Below are positions 45,765-54,163 of a DNA stretch of 64,000 nt, piece by piece. Origin of the DNA: Bin55 sp028819195. Its GTDB lineage: Bacteria > Pseudomonadota > Gammaproteobacteria > Pseudomonadales > Azotimanducaceae. The translations under genes were made by a program, and so were the position numbers. The notes under the pieces were generated by a model. That model was given only the letters and a program-made list of their open reading frames with translations. It ran no database searches and had not been told where the DNA came from. The stretch covers positions 1 through 64,000 of the forward strand of contig JAPPMF010000017.1 of NCBI GenBank assembly GCA_028819195.1, given 5' to 3'. Each line of letters opens with the position of its first letter. Positions within the stretch are counted from its first letter, which is position 1.

Positions 45765-46673
45765 ATGCTCAGTGCTAATCATTTGACCCGTACCTACGGT
45801 GATGTTATTGCCGTGAATGATGTGTCGTTTGAGATTTCATCTGGTGAAATTGTCGGTCTTCTTGGTCATAACGGTGCTGGTAAGACCACAGTAATGAAAT
45901 TATTGACTGGATATATTGAACCTAGTGCAGGGTCTGCTTCAGTTGATGGAATCGATGTGCAAGAAAACCCTGTGGCCGCTCGGTCCAACTTAGGTTATTT
46001 GCCGGAGAGTCGCCCGCTCTACAATGAGTTTACGGTTGCCGATTATCTATGGTTTACCGCAACTGTTCGCGGTGTACTACGCGAACAACGACAAGATCTT
46101 ATCGCTAGAGCTTTACAACGCACCGGTCTAGTCGGTCGAGCTCTTGAGACCATCGGGACTCTTTCGCGAGGATACCAACAACGAGTTGGTGTAGCACAAG
46201 CGATTCTTCACAATCCAGGTACCTTGATACTTGATGAACCTACCAATGGTTTAGACCCATCGCAGACCCAACACATGCGCGAATTGGTACAACGTTTAGC
46301 CAAAGATGCTACCGTAGTACTTTCGACTCACATCATGCAAGAAGTTGAAGCAATCTGTAGTCGTGTTTTGATCATGCGCGACGGAGTGATAGCTGTCGAT
46401 GAGTCGATGGAAAATCTCAAGGAGGGAAATCGGTGTTGGTTATCCAGTAACGCATCCCTAGAAGAGGTAAAAACTGCCTTAAATGGTTCGATGCAGGTTC
46501 GACAATTTGATGGAAGGTATTTGATTGCCCACGAAGATTCTTCAATAAAGTGTGATATTCCAGCAATAGTTCGAACACTCGTCGCTAACGACATTGCAGT
46601 TAATCGCATTGAACCTGAGAAACGAGACTTGGAAGCACTATTCCGTATGGATCATACAGGAGGCATGCAGTGA
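45765..46673 (+). CDS. ABC transporter ATP-binding protein (GldA-like, ABC-2 type)
   Basis: The 302 residues have Walker A GHNGAGKTT (34-42), signature LSRGYQQRVGVAQ and Walker B TLILDEPTNGLDP, then a C-terminal extension. It resembles the ATPases paired with ABC-2 permeases and GldG-like auxiliaries. It overlaps the permease gene by four bases, and that gene overlaps the DUF4340 gene by four, so the three form one operon. GldA homologues are common outside gliding bacteria, so motility is not implied. Confidence 0.93.
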   Translation: MLSANHLTRTYGDVIAVNDVSFEISSGEIVGLLGHNGAGKTTVMKLLTGYIEPSAGSASVDGIDVQENPVAARSNLGYLPESRPLYNEFTVADYLWFTATVRGVLREQRQDLIARALQRTGLVGRALETIGTLSRGYQQRVGVAQAILHNPGTLILDEPTNGLDPSQTQHMRELVQRLAKDATVVLSTHIMQEVEAICSRVLIMRDGVIAVDESMENLKEGNRCWLSSNASLEEVKTALNGSMQVRQFDGRYLIAHEDSSIKCDIPAIVRTLVANDIAVNRIEPEKRDLEALFRMDHTGGMQ

Positions 46674-49600
46674 ACATCGAAACGTTATTAGAAGTTGCCA
46701 AGAAAGAATTGCGCCTCTTCTTTGGGTCACCTATCGGTTATCTCTTTTTAGCAGCTTTTCTGGGCTGTACGCTTTTTGTATTTTTCTGGGGTGAGTCTTT
46801 CTTCGCTCGTCAGATTGCCGACGTGCGCCCGATGTTTGAATGGCTACCGGTACTGCTCATATTTTTGTGTTCAGCTCTCACAATGCGTGTTTGGAGTGAC
46901 GAACGCCGCACCGGAACCTACGAGTACCTTATCACGTTGCCAGCCACATCATGGGAATTAGTACTAGGAAAATTTCTAGCGTGCTACTTTCTGCTTGTTC
47001 TTGCACTTGTTCTCACACTGTCGATTCCTATCTCAGTCAGCGTATTCGCCGGTGGTAACATCGATTGGGGACCAGTCCTAGCTGGATATGTCGCAGCAGT
47101 ACTTTTAGGAAGCACTTACTTGAGTATCGGTCTTTTTGTGAGTGCCCGTAGTGAAAATCAGATCGTTTCACTGATTCTCTCTGTATTCGTGAGTGGCTTG
47201 TTTTATCTCGTTGGAAGTGACCTTATTACTACTTTCACGAGCTACGAAGTGGGAGCTTTCTTACGCGAGTTAGGTACCGGCTCGAGATTTGAATCGATCA
47301 TTCGCGGTGTTTTGGACTTTGCGGACCTTTACTACTTCCTCTCGTTAACAACAGTTTTTCTAGTTCTGAATGTTTTTGTTCTTGGAAGCCTAGGTTGGGC
47401 GAATGACGCGGATCGAAAAAGACATATCACAACTAGCGTTGTTTATGGTCTGATCGTCGCCAATTTATTAGTTGCTAATGTCTGGATCGGTCAAATTTCA
47501 CAACTTCGTTTGGATGTCACAGAAGGCAGTCAATATACAGTTTCCAATGTAACACGACAAACCTTGCATCAACTTGAAGAACCACTTCTCATTCGTGGAT
47601 ACTTCAGTGCGCAGACGCATCCCAAGCTTGCTCCACTCGTACCTCAGATACGAGATCTAATCGAAGAATATGAGGTAATAGGTGGTCGAAAAGTTCGAGT
47701 GGAATTTCTTGATCCACTCCCAAACCCTGAAATTGAAGAAGAAGCTAATAGTACTTATGGAATTCGACCTACTCCATTGATCGCGAGTGATCGTTATGCG
47801 AGTAATGTCGTTAACGTTTATTTTGACATTCTTATTCGTTACGGAGAGGCGTATGAGGTACTATCCTTTTTCGATTTGATTGAGACTAAAGTCGAAGCTG
47901 AGAATGACTACTCGGTTGAACTTCGAAACCCTGAGTATGACATCACCCGCGCGCTTCGGAAAGTTATTGCCGAGTACCAGTTAGGAGGTTCAATTTTCAA
48001 TTATTTGCCCAGTAGCATCCAATTTACAGGATATTTATCGGCTGCTGATCGACTACCACCGGAATTAGAGGAACTCAAAGCCCCATTACAAGAGGCACTC
48101 GAAGAACTCAAGGTTGAAGCTGATGGTAAATTTGATTGGAATTTTGTTGATCCTGATGCTGGCGATGGTACAGTTGCAAATGAGATCTTAGAAAATTACG
48201 GTTTTCGACCAATGGCTGCGAGTCTATTTGACTCCAATACTTTCTACTTTTACTTGACACTGTCAGACGGAAATGTCGCATTGAACATAGGCATACCAGA
48301 AGTGGACGACGTAGAAGGTTTCAAACGTTTGTTGAACGAAGGTCTCAAACGTTTCTCAAAAGGTTTAATGACTTCGGTCGCGATTCACGCACCGACACCT
48401 CCACCACAGCAATACATGAACCAACCACCGACTGGTGCTAATTACGATAGCTTTTTCGGTTACATGACGAGAGATTTTGATGTCGAACTTACCAATCTCC
48501 GCGATCCTATTCCAGCACATACAGATGTTTTAGTCGTAGTAGGTCCTTCGGCTTTGGACGATGAACAAGTGTTTGAAATAGATCAATTCTTGATGAAAGG
48601 TGGCACGGTAATTGTGGCGACGGGTGGATATGAAACCTTACTAGCACAGCGTACCCTAACGGCTTCGCGTAGGAATTCTGGGCTTGATTTATGGCTAGCA
48701 CATAACGGTATCGAGGTCGATGGGACAATGGTGTTAGATGAGAAAAACTCGGCGCTACCGCTGCAAGTCGCACGACAGTCAGGTGGGTTATCGTTTTATG
48801 AAATTCAAATGGTTGATTACCCGTATTTTGTCGACATACGTGATCAAGGATTTGTCGCAAAAGGACCGATGGTTTACGGTTTGCAATCGCTGACTTATGC
48901 GTGGGGATCACCGATTTCGGTAGATACCGAGTTGAATGAGGGTCGAGAAATTCAGGAGATCTTACGAAGTTCAGATAGTAGTTGGCTAGAGTCTTATCCG
49001 AATGTAGCACCTCAAGTTCGTGCAGATGGTAGTTCAGCGTATACACCAGGAATGGAACAACAGTCTGAGATACTTGCCGTGAACATCCAAGGTACATTTA
49101 CTAGTTTCTTTGATGAATCCCCCGCCCTAGTCGCCGCACGAGAACGAGCTGCACGCGAAGCTGAGGAAGCCGAAGCACAAATTGAAACTGAAACTGAAAC
49201 CACAGACGAAACAGAGTTATCAGATGAAGAGGTTCTTGAAGACTTAGAAAATTTTGCGAGCGAACAAAGTGACACATCCGCAGAGGAGGAAGAAGTTGAC
49301 ACCTTAGGTGTGGTAGCTTCGGTGATCGAACGGTCGCCTGAGTCGGCCCGACTCATTGTCATTGGTTCATCCGATTTATTATCAGATCAAGCTGTTCAGC
49401 TAATGAGTTCTGGTGCCGGTGCAATTTTCGAAGACAACTTCAAATTTATTGCCAATCTCGTCGATGTAACTAACGATGAGTCGTTGTTGTCTATTCGGAA
49501 TCGCGGTCACTTCAATCGTTTGTTACCACCGATCGAGCAAACTACAAAGACGAGAATTGAAATCGGCAACTACGTTTTCATTGTTCTCGGCCTAGCGATA

Positions 49601-49675
49601 GTTTTTGGAGTGAATTTCTTACTTCGTCGGCGACGACTTGCAAATTATTCCCGTTGGTTAGGAGTTAGTTCATGA
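46670..49675 (+). CDS. ABC-2 permease fused to GldG-like auxiliary domain
   Basis: This 1001-residue protein joins two proteins that are separate in Bacteroidetes. Residues 1 to about 245 are an ABC-2 permease with six helices (GldF-like, MRVWSDERRTGTYEYLITLP). From about 255 to 965 comes the ABC_transp_aux/GldG region (QLRLDVTEGSQYTVSNVTRQTL, TDVLVVVGPSALDDEQVF), mostly periplasmic. An acidic low-complexity stretch lies near 825-885. A last helix (about 968-985) and a basic tail (RRRRLANYSRW) end it. Its likely role is export or envelope polysaccharide/lipid traffic; the substrate is not known. Confidence 0.88.
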   Translation: MNIETLLEVAKKELRLFFGSPIGYLFLAAFLGCTLFVFFWGESFFARQIADVRPMFEWLPVLLIFLCSALTMRVWSDERRTGTYEYLITLPATSWELVLGKFLACYFLLVLALVLTLSIPISVSVFAGGNIDWGPVLAGYVAAVLLGSTYLSIGLFVSARSENQIVSLILSVFVSGLFYLVGSDLITTFTSYEVGAFLRELGTGSRFESIIRGVLDFADLYYFLSLTTVFLVLNVFVLGSLGWANDADRKRHITTSVVYGLIVANLLVANVWIGQISQLRLDVTEGSQYTVSNVTRQTLHQLEEPLLIRGYFSAQTHPKLAPLVPQIRDLIEEYEVIGGRKVRVEFLDPLPNPEIEEEANSTYGIRPTPLIASDRYASNVVNVYFDILIRYGEAYEVLSFFDLIETKVEAENDYSVELRNPEYDITRALRKVIAEYQLGGSIFNYLPSSIQFTGYLSAADRLPPELEELKAPLQEALEELKVEADGKFDWNFVDPDAGDGTVANEILENYGFRPMAASLFDSNTFYFYLTLSDGNVALNIGIPEVDDVEGFKRLLNEGLKRFSKGLMTSVAIHAPTPPPQQYMNQPPTGANYDSFFGYMTRDFDVELTNLRDPIPAHTDVLVVVGPSALDDEQVFEIDQFLMKGGTVIVATGGYETLLAQRTLTASRRNSGLDLWLAHNGIEVDGTMVLDEKNSALPLQVARQSGGLSFYEIQMVDYPYFVDIRDQGFVAKGPMVYGLQSLTYAWGSPISVDTELNEGREIQEILRSSDSSWLESYPNVAPQVRADGSSAYTPGMEQQSEILAVNIQGTFTSFFDESPALVAARERAAREAEEAEAQIETETETTDETELSDEEVLEDLENFASEQSDTSAEEEEVDTLGVVASVIERSPESARLIVIGSSDLLSDQAVQLMSSGAGAIFEDNFKFIANLVDVTNDESLLSIRNRGHFNRLLPPIEQTTKTRIEIGNYVFIVLGLAIVFGVNFLLRRRRLANYSRWLGVSS

Positions 49676-50601
49676 ATTTACAACAGTTAGTATTGGGTGG
49701 AGTCCTCTTAGTTCAACTGATCGTTGTTGGAATCATTTTGCTTTTGAATGCAACTGGTTCGCAAAAACCTAAATCGTTTCTACAATTTGACCAGAAAGAA
49801 GCGGATCGAGTGGTGGTCTCCTCAGGTGATGAATCGATCGAACTAGTACGAGGAAGCGATGGCTGGAAAATGTCGAATGGTAACCCTGTAGACGAATCCA
49901 AAGTCGATCGCGTTCTGGAAAAACTCGCGGACGTTCAACCGGATTGGCCTGTCGCAACTTCGGATAGCGCAGCGGACCGTTTTGAAGTATCGCGCGATAA
50001 GTTTCAAAAGCAAGTGAGTGTTTACAGTGGCGATAAAACCTTAGCCGATGTGTATTTAGGTACTTCTCCTAGTTTTCGGAAGGTCCATGCTCGTCATACT
50101 CGAGGTGGCGACATTTACTCGATTGTATTTTCGAATCATGAAGCGGGCACATCAACTAGTTCATGGCTAGATAGGTCGCTACTACATCCGCAAGGGGCGA
50201 TTACCTCGCTTGAAAAAGTAGGAGATTTTGCGCTCACCAAGACTGACGACGGTTGGATCGTTGATTCAGGTGAAGAATTGGATGAATCGAAAGTAAGAAG
50301 TTACATTGATCGATTCGAATCGTTGAATGTATTTGAAATTAGTGATAAGGACGTGTCCGACATTGATACAAAAGAAGAGTTTGTCATTACAGATGACAAA
50401 GGTTCGTATAGTCTTGTGATTTATCACTTGGTAACATCTGATGATTGGGTAGCGACTTCTGACCGATTTAACGACCGTTACGGGGTCATTTCTTATCAAG
50501 GCAAGGAACTCTTCAAAGAACTGGGTGACCTAGTTCCTGATGCAGAATTAGTGGACGAAGAGGATGAACTGGAAAGTATTGAGGAAGTGCTGACCGACTA
50601 G
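49672..50601 (+). CDS. DUF4340 protein, partner of the GldFG-like exporter
   Basis: The 309 residues have an N-terminal helix (about 7-26), then repeated beta-rich DUF4340 units (SFLQFDQKEADRVVVSSGDESIELVRG; VGDFALTKTDDGWIVDSGEEL). The start overlaps the permease stop by four bases. DUF4340 proteins regularly follow GldG-like auxiliaries, so it is probably a periplasmic component of the same exporter. It ends in an acidic tail that overlaps the convergent HIT gene by four bases. Confidence 0.85.
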   Translation: MNLQQLVLGGVLLVQLIVVGIILLLNATGSQKPKSFLQFDQKEADRVVVSSGDESIELVRGSDGWKMSNGNPVDESKVDRVLEKLADVQPDWPVATSDSAADRFEVSRDKFQKQVSVYSGDKTLADVYLGTSPSFRKVHARHTRGGDIYSIVFSNHEAGTSTSSWLDRSLLHPQGAITSLEKVGDFALTKTDDGWIVDSGEELDESKVRSYIDRFESLNVFEISDKDVSDIDTKEEFVITDDKGSYSLVIYHLVTSDDWVATSDRFNDRYGVISYQGKELFKELGDLVPDAELVDEEDELESIEEVLTD

Positions 50602-51056
50602 TAAGTCAAATCCTCGATACTTTGCCGGAGTTGTTCCACTAATTTGTCGTGTATTTCCATGGAGTAGGGGATGGTTTTACCGGTGCTCCAAACAGGACCA
50701 GGCCAGGCACAATCGCTTTTGCTTCGCGCAATGATATGTATATGCAATTGAGAAACTTGATTTCCAAGTGCCGCTACATTAAGCTTGTCGACATCGAATA
50801 ACCGTTCCAGAGTCCTTGACACAGTCTCTATTTCGTTGAAGAGATCTTGGCGATTTTCATGTGGAAGTTCATGAAAGTCACGTAATCCAGCAATTCTGGG
50901 AACAAGAATGATCCACGGAAACCGAGAGTCGTTCATGAGCAAGACTTCACATAATTGCAACTGTCCAAGTTGCAAGCAATCTTCCAATAACTTAGAATGA
51001 ATTTCAAAGCACATCAGTAATTTGTTTGAAGTGGGTGTGGTATCAGTTGGTAGCAT
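50598..51056 (-). CDS. HIT-family (histidine triad) protein
   Basis: The 152 residues fit the HIT superfamily, with the active-site motif HIHIIAR (two His of the triad) and a Fhit/HinT-like beta core (RFPWIILVPRIAGLRDFHELP). These enzymes hydrolyse nucleoside phosphoramidates or dinucleoside polyphosphates. The third His of the classical HxHxH is Ile-Ala here, as in the divergent HIT group common in Proteobacteria. Confidence 0.85.
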   Translation of the reverse strand: MLPTDTTPTSNKLLMCFEIHSKLLEDCLQLGQLQLCEVLLMNDSRFPWIILVPRIAGLRDFHELPHENRQDLFNEIETVSRTLERLFDVDKLNVAALGNQVSQLHIHIIARSKSDCAWPGPVWSTGKTIPYSMEIHDKLVEQLRQSIEDLTY

Positions 51057-51112
51057 TGTAATTTTGGCGCGGTTTAGGTCATTGTTCTTAAGAATCGTAC
51101 GAGCGTCCTAGT

Positions 51113-52063
51113 TTGACAGACAAAACCGACCCAGAGTTCGTGGATCTAAGAAAACCACGACTTGACCGAGTCACATTGTGTAAGCAGGGTATTACTTCCA
51201 ATGATTTATTCAAGGCTATTGATCAACGTGGTTCTGATTTCGGTAACGAAAATGGGAACGACTCACAACCTGAGTTCAAGGAGATTAGGCAACTAACATT
51301 AGAGGCAAGAGCGCGTCGTTGGTCCCCTGCACGAGACATTCCTTGGCAATCGATACGTGCTTTACCACCCGACATCGAGAGTTCGATAAACCAAATATGT
51401 ACAACTTTCTTGCAGTTTGCCAATACAGATCTAGCAATCTTGATTAATTGGTTACCAAGAATTGACCATGCAACACGAGATGAAAAGTCGTTTCTAATAA
51501 CAACAGTTTTTGATGCTGCGAGGCGATTTGAGGCATTTCAATATCGTGCGGCAGTATCGGGAGAAGACGTAGCGCTTACACCGACTAGTCATGTATGTCA
51601 GTATTTGTGCGAAATTGAAAGTTGGTTAGAAGCACTTACAAGTTTGTGCTTGATTCGTGGCTTGTTTGAATTAACTGTTTTTGAGTACCTATCTCGCCAC
51701 TCGTATAACGTAGCAGAACGAATTCTCTATTCGAATGTCATTCAGGACATTGCTCGATTCGCGTCCTACGGTTTAGTTCGCGTGAGAGACTACAATGCGA
51801 GGAACGCACACACAAAACGCAGCGTATCTTCAATCATTGAGGACGGTTTGAAAGAGTTTAGACTTGATTTAAGAGTTTCCTCTTTTTGTGAATCACTAGC
51901 AACAATATTTGCAGGTGGTCGAGGAAGTAAGAAATCGAACGGTTTGTCAATTTTTAACGAGATGGTGCAAATTCATATAGAACGATTACAAAAGACTTTG
52001 ATATGGTTAGACATAGGAATTCGTCCGACTGAATTTCTGAATCAAACCGATCGCACACTGTAG
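51113..52063 (+). CDS. Uncharacterised helical protein, possibly a degenerate ferritin-like fold
   Basis: The 316 residues from a TTG at 51113 are largely helical. Segments such as DEKSFLITTVFDAARRFEAF and SLCLIRGLFELTVFEYLSR follow the helix pattern of ferritin-like di-iron enzymes. The expected E-x-x-H iron ligands are changed (DAARRFE where DEARHVE is typical), so metal binding is doubtful. It is followed 13 bases later by the small gene at 52077. I do not recognise the family with certainty. Confidence 0.5.
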   Translation: MTDKTDPEFVDLRKPRLDRVTLCKQGITSNDLFKAIDQRGSDFGNENGNDSQPEFKEIRQLTLEARARRWSPARDIPWQSIRALPPDIESSINQICTTFLQFANTDLAILINWLPRIDHATRDEKSFLITTVFDAARRFEAFQYRAAVSGEDVALTPTSHVCQYLCEIESWLEALTSLCLIRGLFELTVFEYLSRHSYNVAERILYSNVIQDIARFASYGLVRVRDYNARNAHTKRSVSSIIEDGLKEFRLDLRVSSFCESLATIFAGGRGSKKSNGLSIFNEMVQIHIERLQKTLIWLDIGIRPTEFLNQTDRTL

Positions 52064-52076
52064 AGAGGTAGCAACG

Positions 52077-52466
52077 ATGACCGATTTTACTTGGTTGAAT
52101 TCCACTATCGCTGAAGTCAATAATAATATCAGTTATCGTGATTTCGGTCCTGCTGATATTTTGGTAGGTTTTCGATCTGAGACTAACTGTCGAATCGTCG
52201 AATTTAAGTCCATTTGGGTCAGCCGCAGTGACGAATCCGATGTAAAAGACATTTTGGATAAAGTAGATGTGTTGATCTCAATGTCAACAAAGCAGTGGAA
52301 GTTTTACCTACGCCGCCGAGTTTCAGGGAAATCTCCATCCATTTTGGTTTTTAACCTCAGGAATAATGTCTTAGAGTTTGCGTCACCTTTGAACTATTTG
52401 AAATTCCTTCGATTTCATCGTTCAGTACAGGCTTTTTTGGATGTCGGTTGTAGACTTTACAAGTAG
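52077..52466 (+). CDS. Small protein, possibly SCP-2-like
   Basis: The 129 residues start at an ATG with AGAGGT six bases upstream. The sequence pattern (ADILVGFRSETNCRIVEF, DVLISMSTKQWKFYL) resembles the sterol-carrier-protein-2 fold, in which a beta sheet and helices make a lipid pocket, but the match is weak. Tight spacing to the upstream gene suggests that both act together. Confidence 0.45.
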   Translation: MTDFTWLNSTIAEVNNNISYRDFGPADILVGFRSETNCRIVEFKSIWVSRSDESDVKDILDKVDVLISMSTKQWKFYLRRRVSGKSPSILVFNLRNNVLEFASPLNYLKFLRFHRSVQAFLDVGCRLYK

Positions 52467-52590
52467 TTTCGTTCAAGTTCTTGTTGTGTTGATAAACGTT
52501 GAATCAATTGAACGATAGAACTTTGAATCTTTAGATTCATACAATTAGTAAAGTGTTTGTAACTTTTTATGTTCTACGTGAAGTTGAGTT

Positions 52591-53175
52591 GTGATTTCTA
52601 AGCAATCAAGTAAGAGAAAATTACTGCTAGTTCGCGCTTGCATTGCTCTTGCGAGTGTACTGCTGATTGGTCTTGTCGTAGTACTCCCTTTCGTACAAAA
52701 TCAAGTAACTTTTGCAGATGAGAAGCAAGAAGAATCACCAACCGACAATACCGAAGATCAGCAAAAAATAAACGACGAGGAAGATGAACTTAGTTTGACC
52801 GATGTCTTGAATCGCAAACCATACCCTAAGGATTATGCGAACAAGATGAACTGTGTCATTGCCGACGACGTACGTCAATACGACGTACTCAGTTCTCGGT
52901 TTATCGTTTTAGAAGTTCGCCGAATTGACGAGGAGGTTGTGATACAGTTCGACGCGATTTGTGTAGGTCTTAAACCAAACTCAAGGCTAGGATTTCAAAT
53001 GCGGACTTCCAACGGCAGATTGTGCAAAGATGATCATATAAATGTGTATTCTCAAGACGTCTTTAACGCTACTGGTGGAACATCTGGTTCATGTCGTATA
53101 CCTGGATTTGAGAAGGTCAGTGAAGTTCAACTAGATCAGTTAAAACGAGGAATCGCTTTAAAAGTCGTGGAATGA
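52591..53175 (+). CDS. Membrane-anchored protein with C-terminal beta domain, unknown
   Basis: The 194 residues from a GTG have an N-terminal membrane helix (about 9-33), an acidic linker (EKQEESPTDNTEDQQKINDE) and a periplasmic beta-rich domain with three Cys (NCVIADDV, DAICVGL, RLCKDD) plus one near the end (SGSCRIPGF). The paired Cys suggest disulfides. I recognise no family. A 7-bp arm hairpin (TGAATCT/AGATTCA, 52524-52539) lies upstream. Confidence 0.5.
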   Translation: MISKQSSKRKLLLVRACIALASVLLIGLVVVLPFVQNQVTFADEKQEESPTDNTEDQQKINDEEDELSLTDVLNRKPYPKDYANKMNCVIADDVRQYDVLSSRFIVLEVRRIDEEVVIQFDAICVGLKPNSRLGFQMRTSNGRLCKDDHINVYSQDVFNATGGTSGSCRIPGFEKVSEVQLDQLKRGIALKVVE

Positions 53176-53215
53176 AAGTTGTTCCTTTTATTCCAGAACT
53201 CGCTCCCAACGTAAA

Positions 53216-54148
53216 GTGAATTTTCAATTTTCTTCTAATTCCAATTACACAGAACAGGGTCCCTGGCATACTGCGGAGGAAGTCCAACGTTTCACGGGTC
53301 TTACAGCTAAACAGATTCGCGATGTCGCTCGTTTAAATCTAATCACAACAACTCCTTCGACGCGGTCGCCAATAACGTATTTGTTTCAGGATGTTGTTAC
53401 CTTACGCAACATTGGAAAGTGGATTAGTAGAAACCTACCTTTCGGTTCGATTCTAGAACAGCTGTCCGATATTCGTGAACATTTCGGTTACGACATTCCA
53501 ATATCTTCACTCAAGATTCAGCCAGTGGGCGACGCTCTCGTTGTACACGACAAAGATGAAATTTGGCACGTTTCGAGTGGCCAGTCTTATTTAGATTTTG
53601 AACCGAAACAAAATGTTGAACCCGCCGAAATCCACCAACTACCCGTAGCTAAGGTGCGACAAAGATTGCAAGAATCTGGAGCAGCCTTGGACTTAAATAT
53701 GATCGAAGATTGTTTAAGAGGTGATCTTCTAACAAGCGAAGATTGGTTTAACATTGGCATTCATTTGGAATCATTAAAAGAGTTCAAATATGCCCAAAAA
53801 ACCTATCGAAAAGCTATTCAAGCCGATGCTTCAAACTTCGATGCATATCTGAATCTTGGAAGACTTTTACAACTAGATGACAAATTACGAGAGGCGAAAA
53901 AACTCTATGAAAAAGTTCTTGAGATTTGTCCAGATAGCGAGCTTGCTAGTTACAACCTCGGTACCATTTTCGATACGCTTGATGAGTTCGATTTAGCAGT
54001 TAAGTACTACAAACGCGCGCCGAATGTTGCGATGGCACATCATAACCTAGCGCGAATCTATGAACGGCATGGTTATGAAGTAAAAGCCATTTATCATCTT
54101 GTGCGCTGTCGAGACCTGGAACGCGACGGTCGTCTTGAAGGGGACTAA
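53216..54148 (+). CDS. MerR-type HTH protein with TPR repeats
   Basis: The 310 residues begin with a MerR-like winged helix (about 15-80, WHTAEEVQRFTGLTAKQIRDVARLNLI and the wing SPITYLFQDVVTLRNIG). A middle region follows, then TPR units from about 180 (SEDWFNIGIHLESLKEFKYA, FDAYLNLGRLLQLDDKLREA). No metal-binding Cys are seen. The combination suggests a transcription factor whose effector is a protein bound to the TPRs. It converges with feoB. Confidence 0.7.
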   Translation: MNFQFSSNSNYTEQGPWHTAEEVQRFTGLTAKQIRDVARLNLITTTPSTRSPITYLFQDVVTLRNIGKWISRNLPFGSILEQLSDIREHFGYDIPISSLKIQPVGDALVVHDKDEIWHVSSGQSYLDFEPKQNVEPAEIHQLPVAKVRQRLQESGAALDLNMIEDCLRGDLLTSEDWFNIGIHLESLKEFKYAQKTYRKAIQADASNFDAYLNLGRLLQLDDKLREAKKLYEKVLEICPDSELASYNLGTIFDTLDEFDLAVKYYKRAPNVAMAHHNLARIYERHGYEVKAIYHLVRCRDLERDGRLEGD

Positions 54149-54163
54149 TCTCACAGTATTCAA

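Noticed and set aside
45765..50601. Gliding motility operon
   Set aside because: The GldA/GldFG-like ABC set is present, but no other gliding or type IX secretion gene is in the window, and such exporters are common in non-gliding bacteria.
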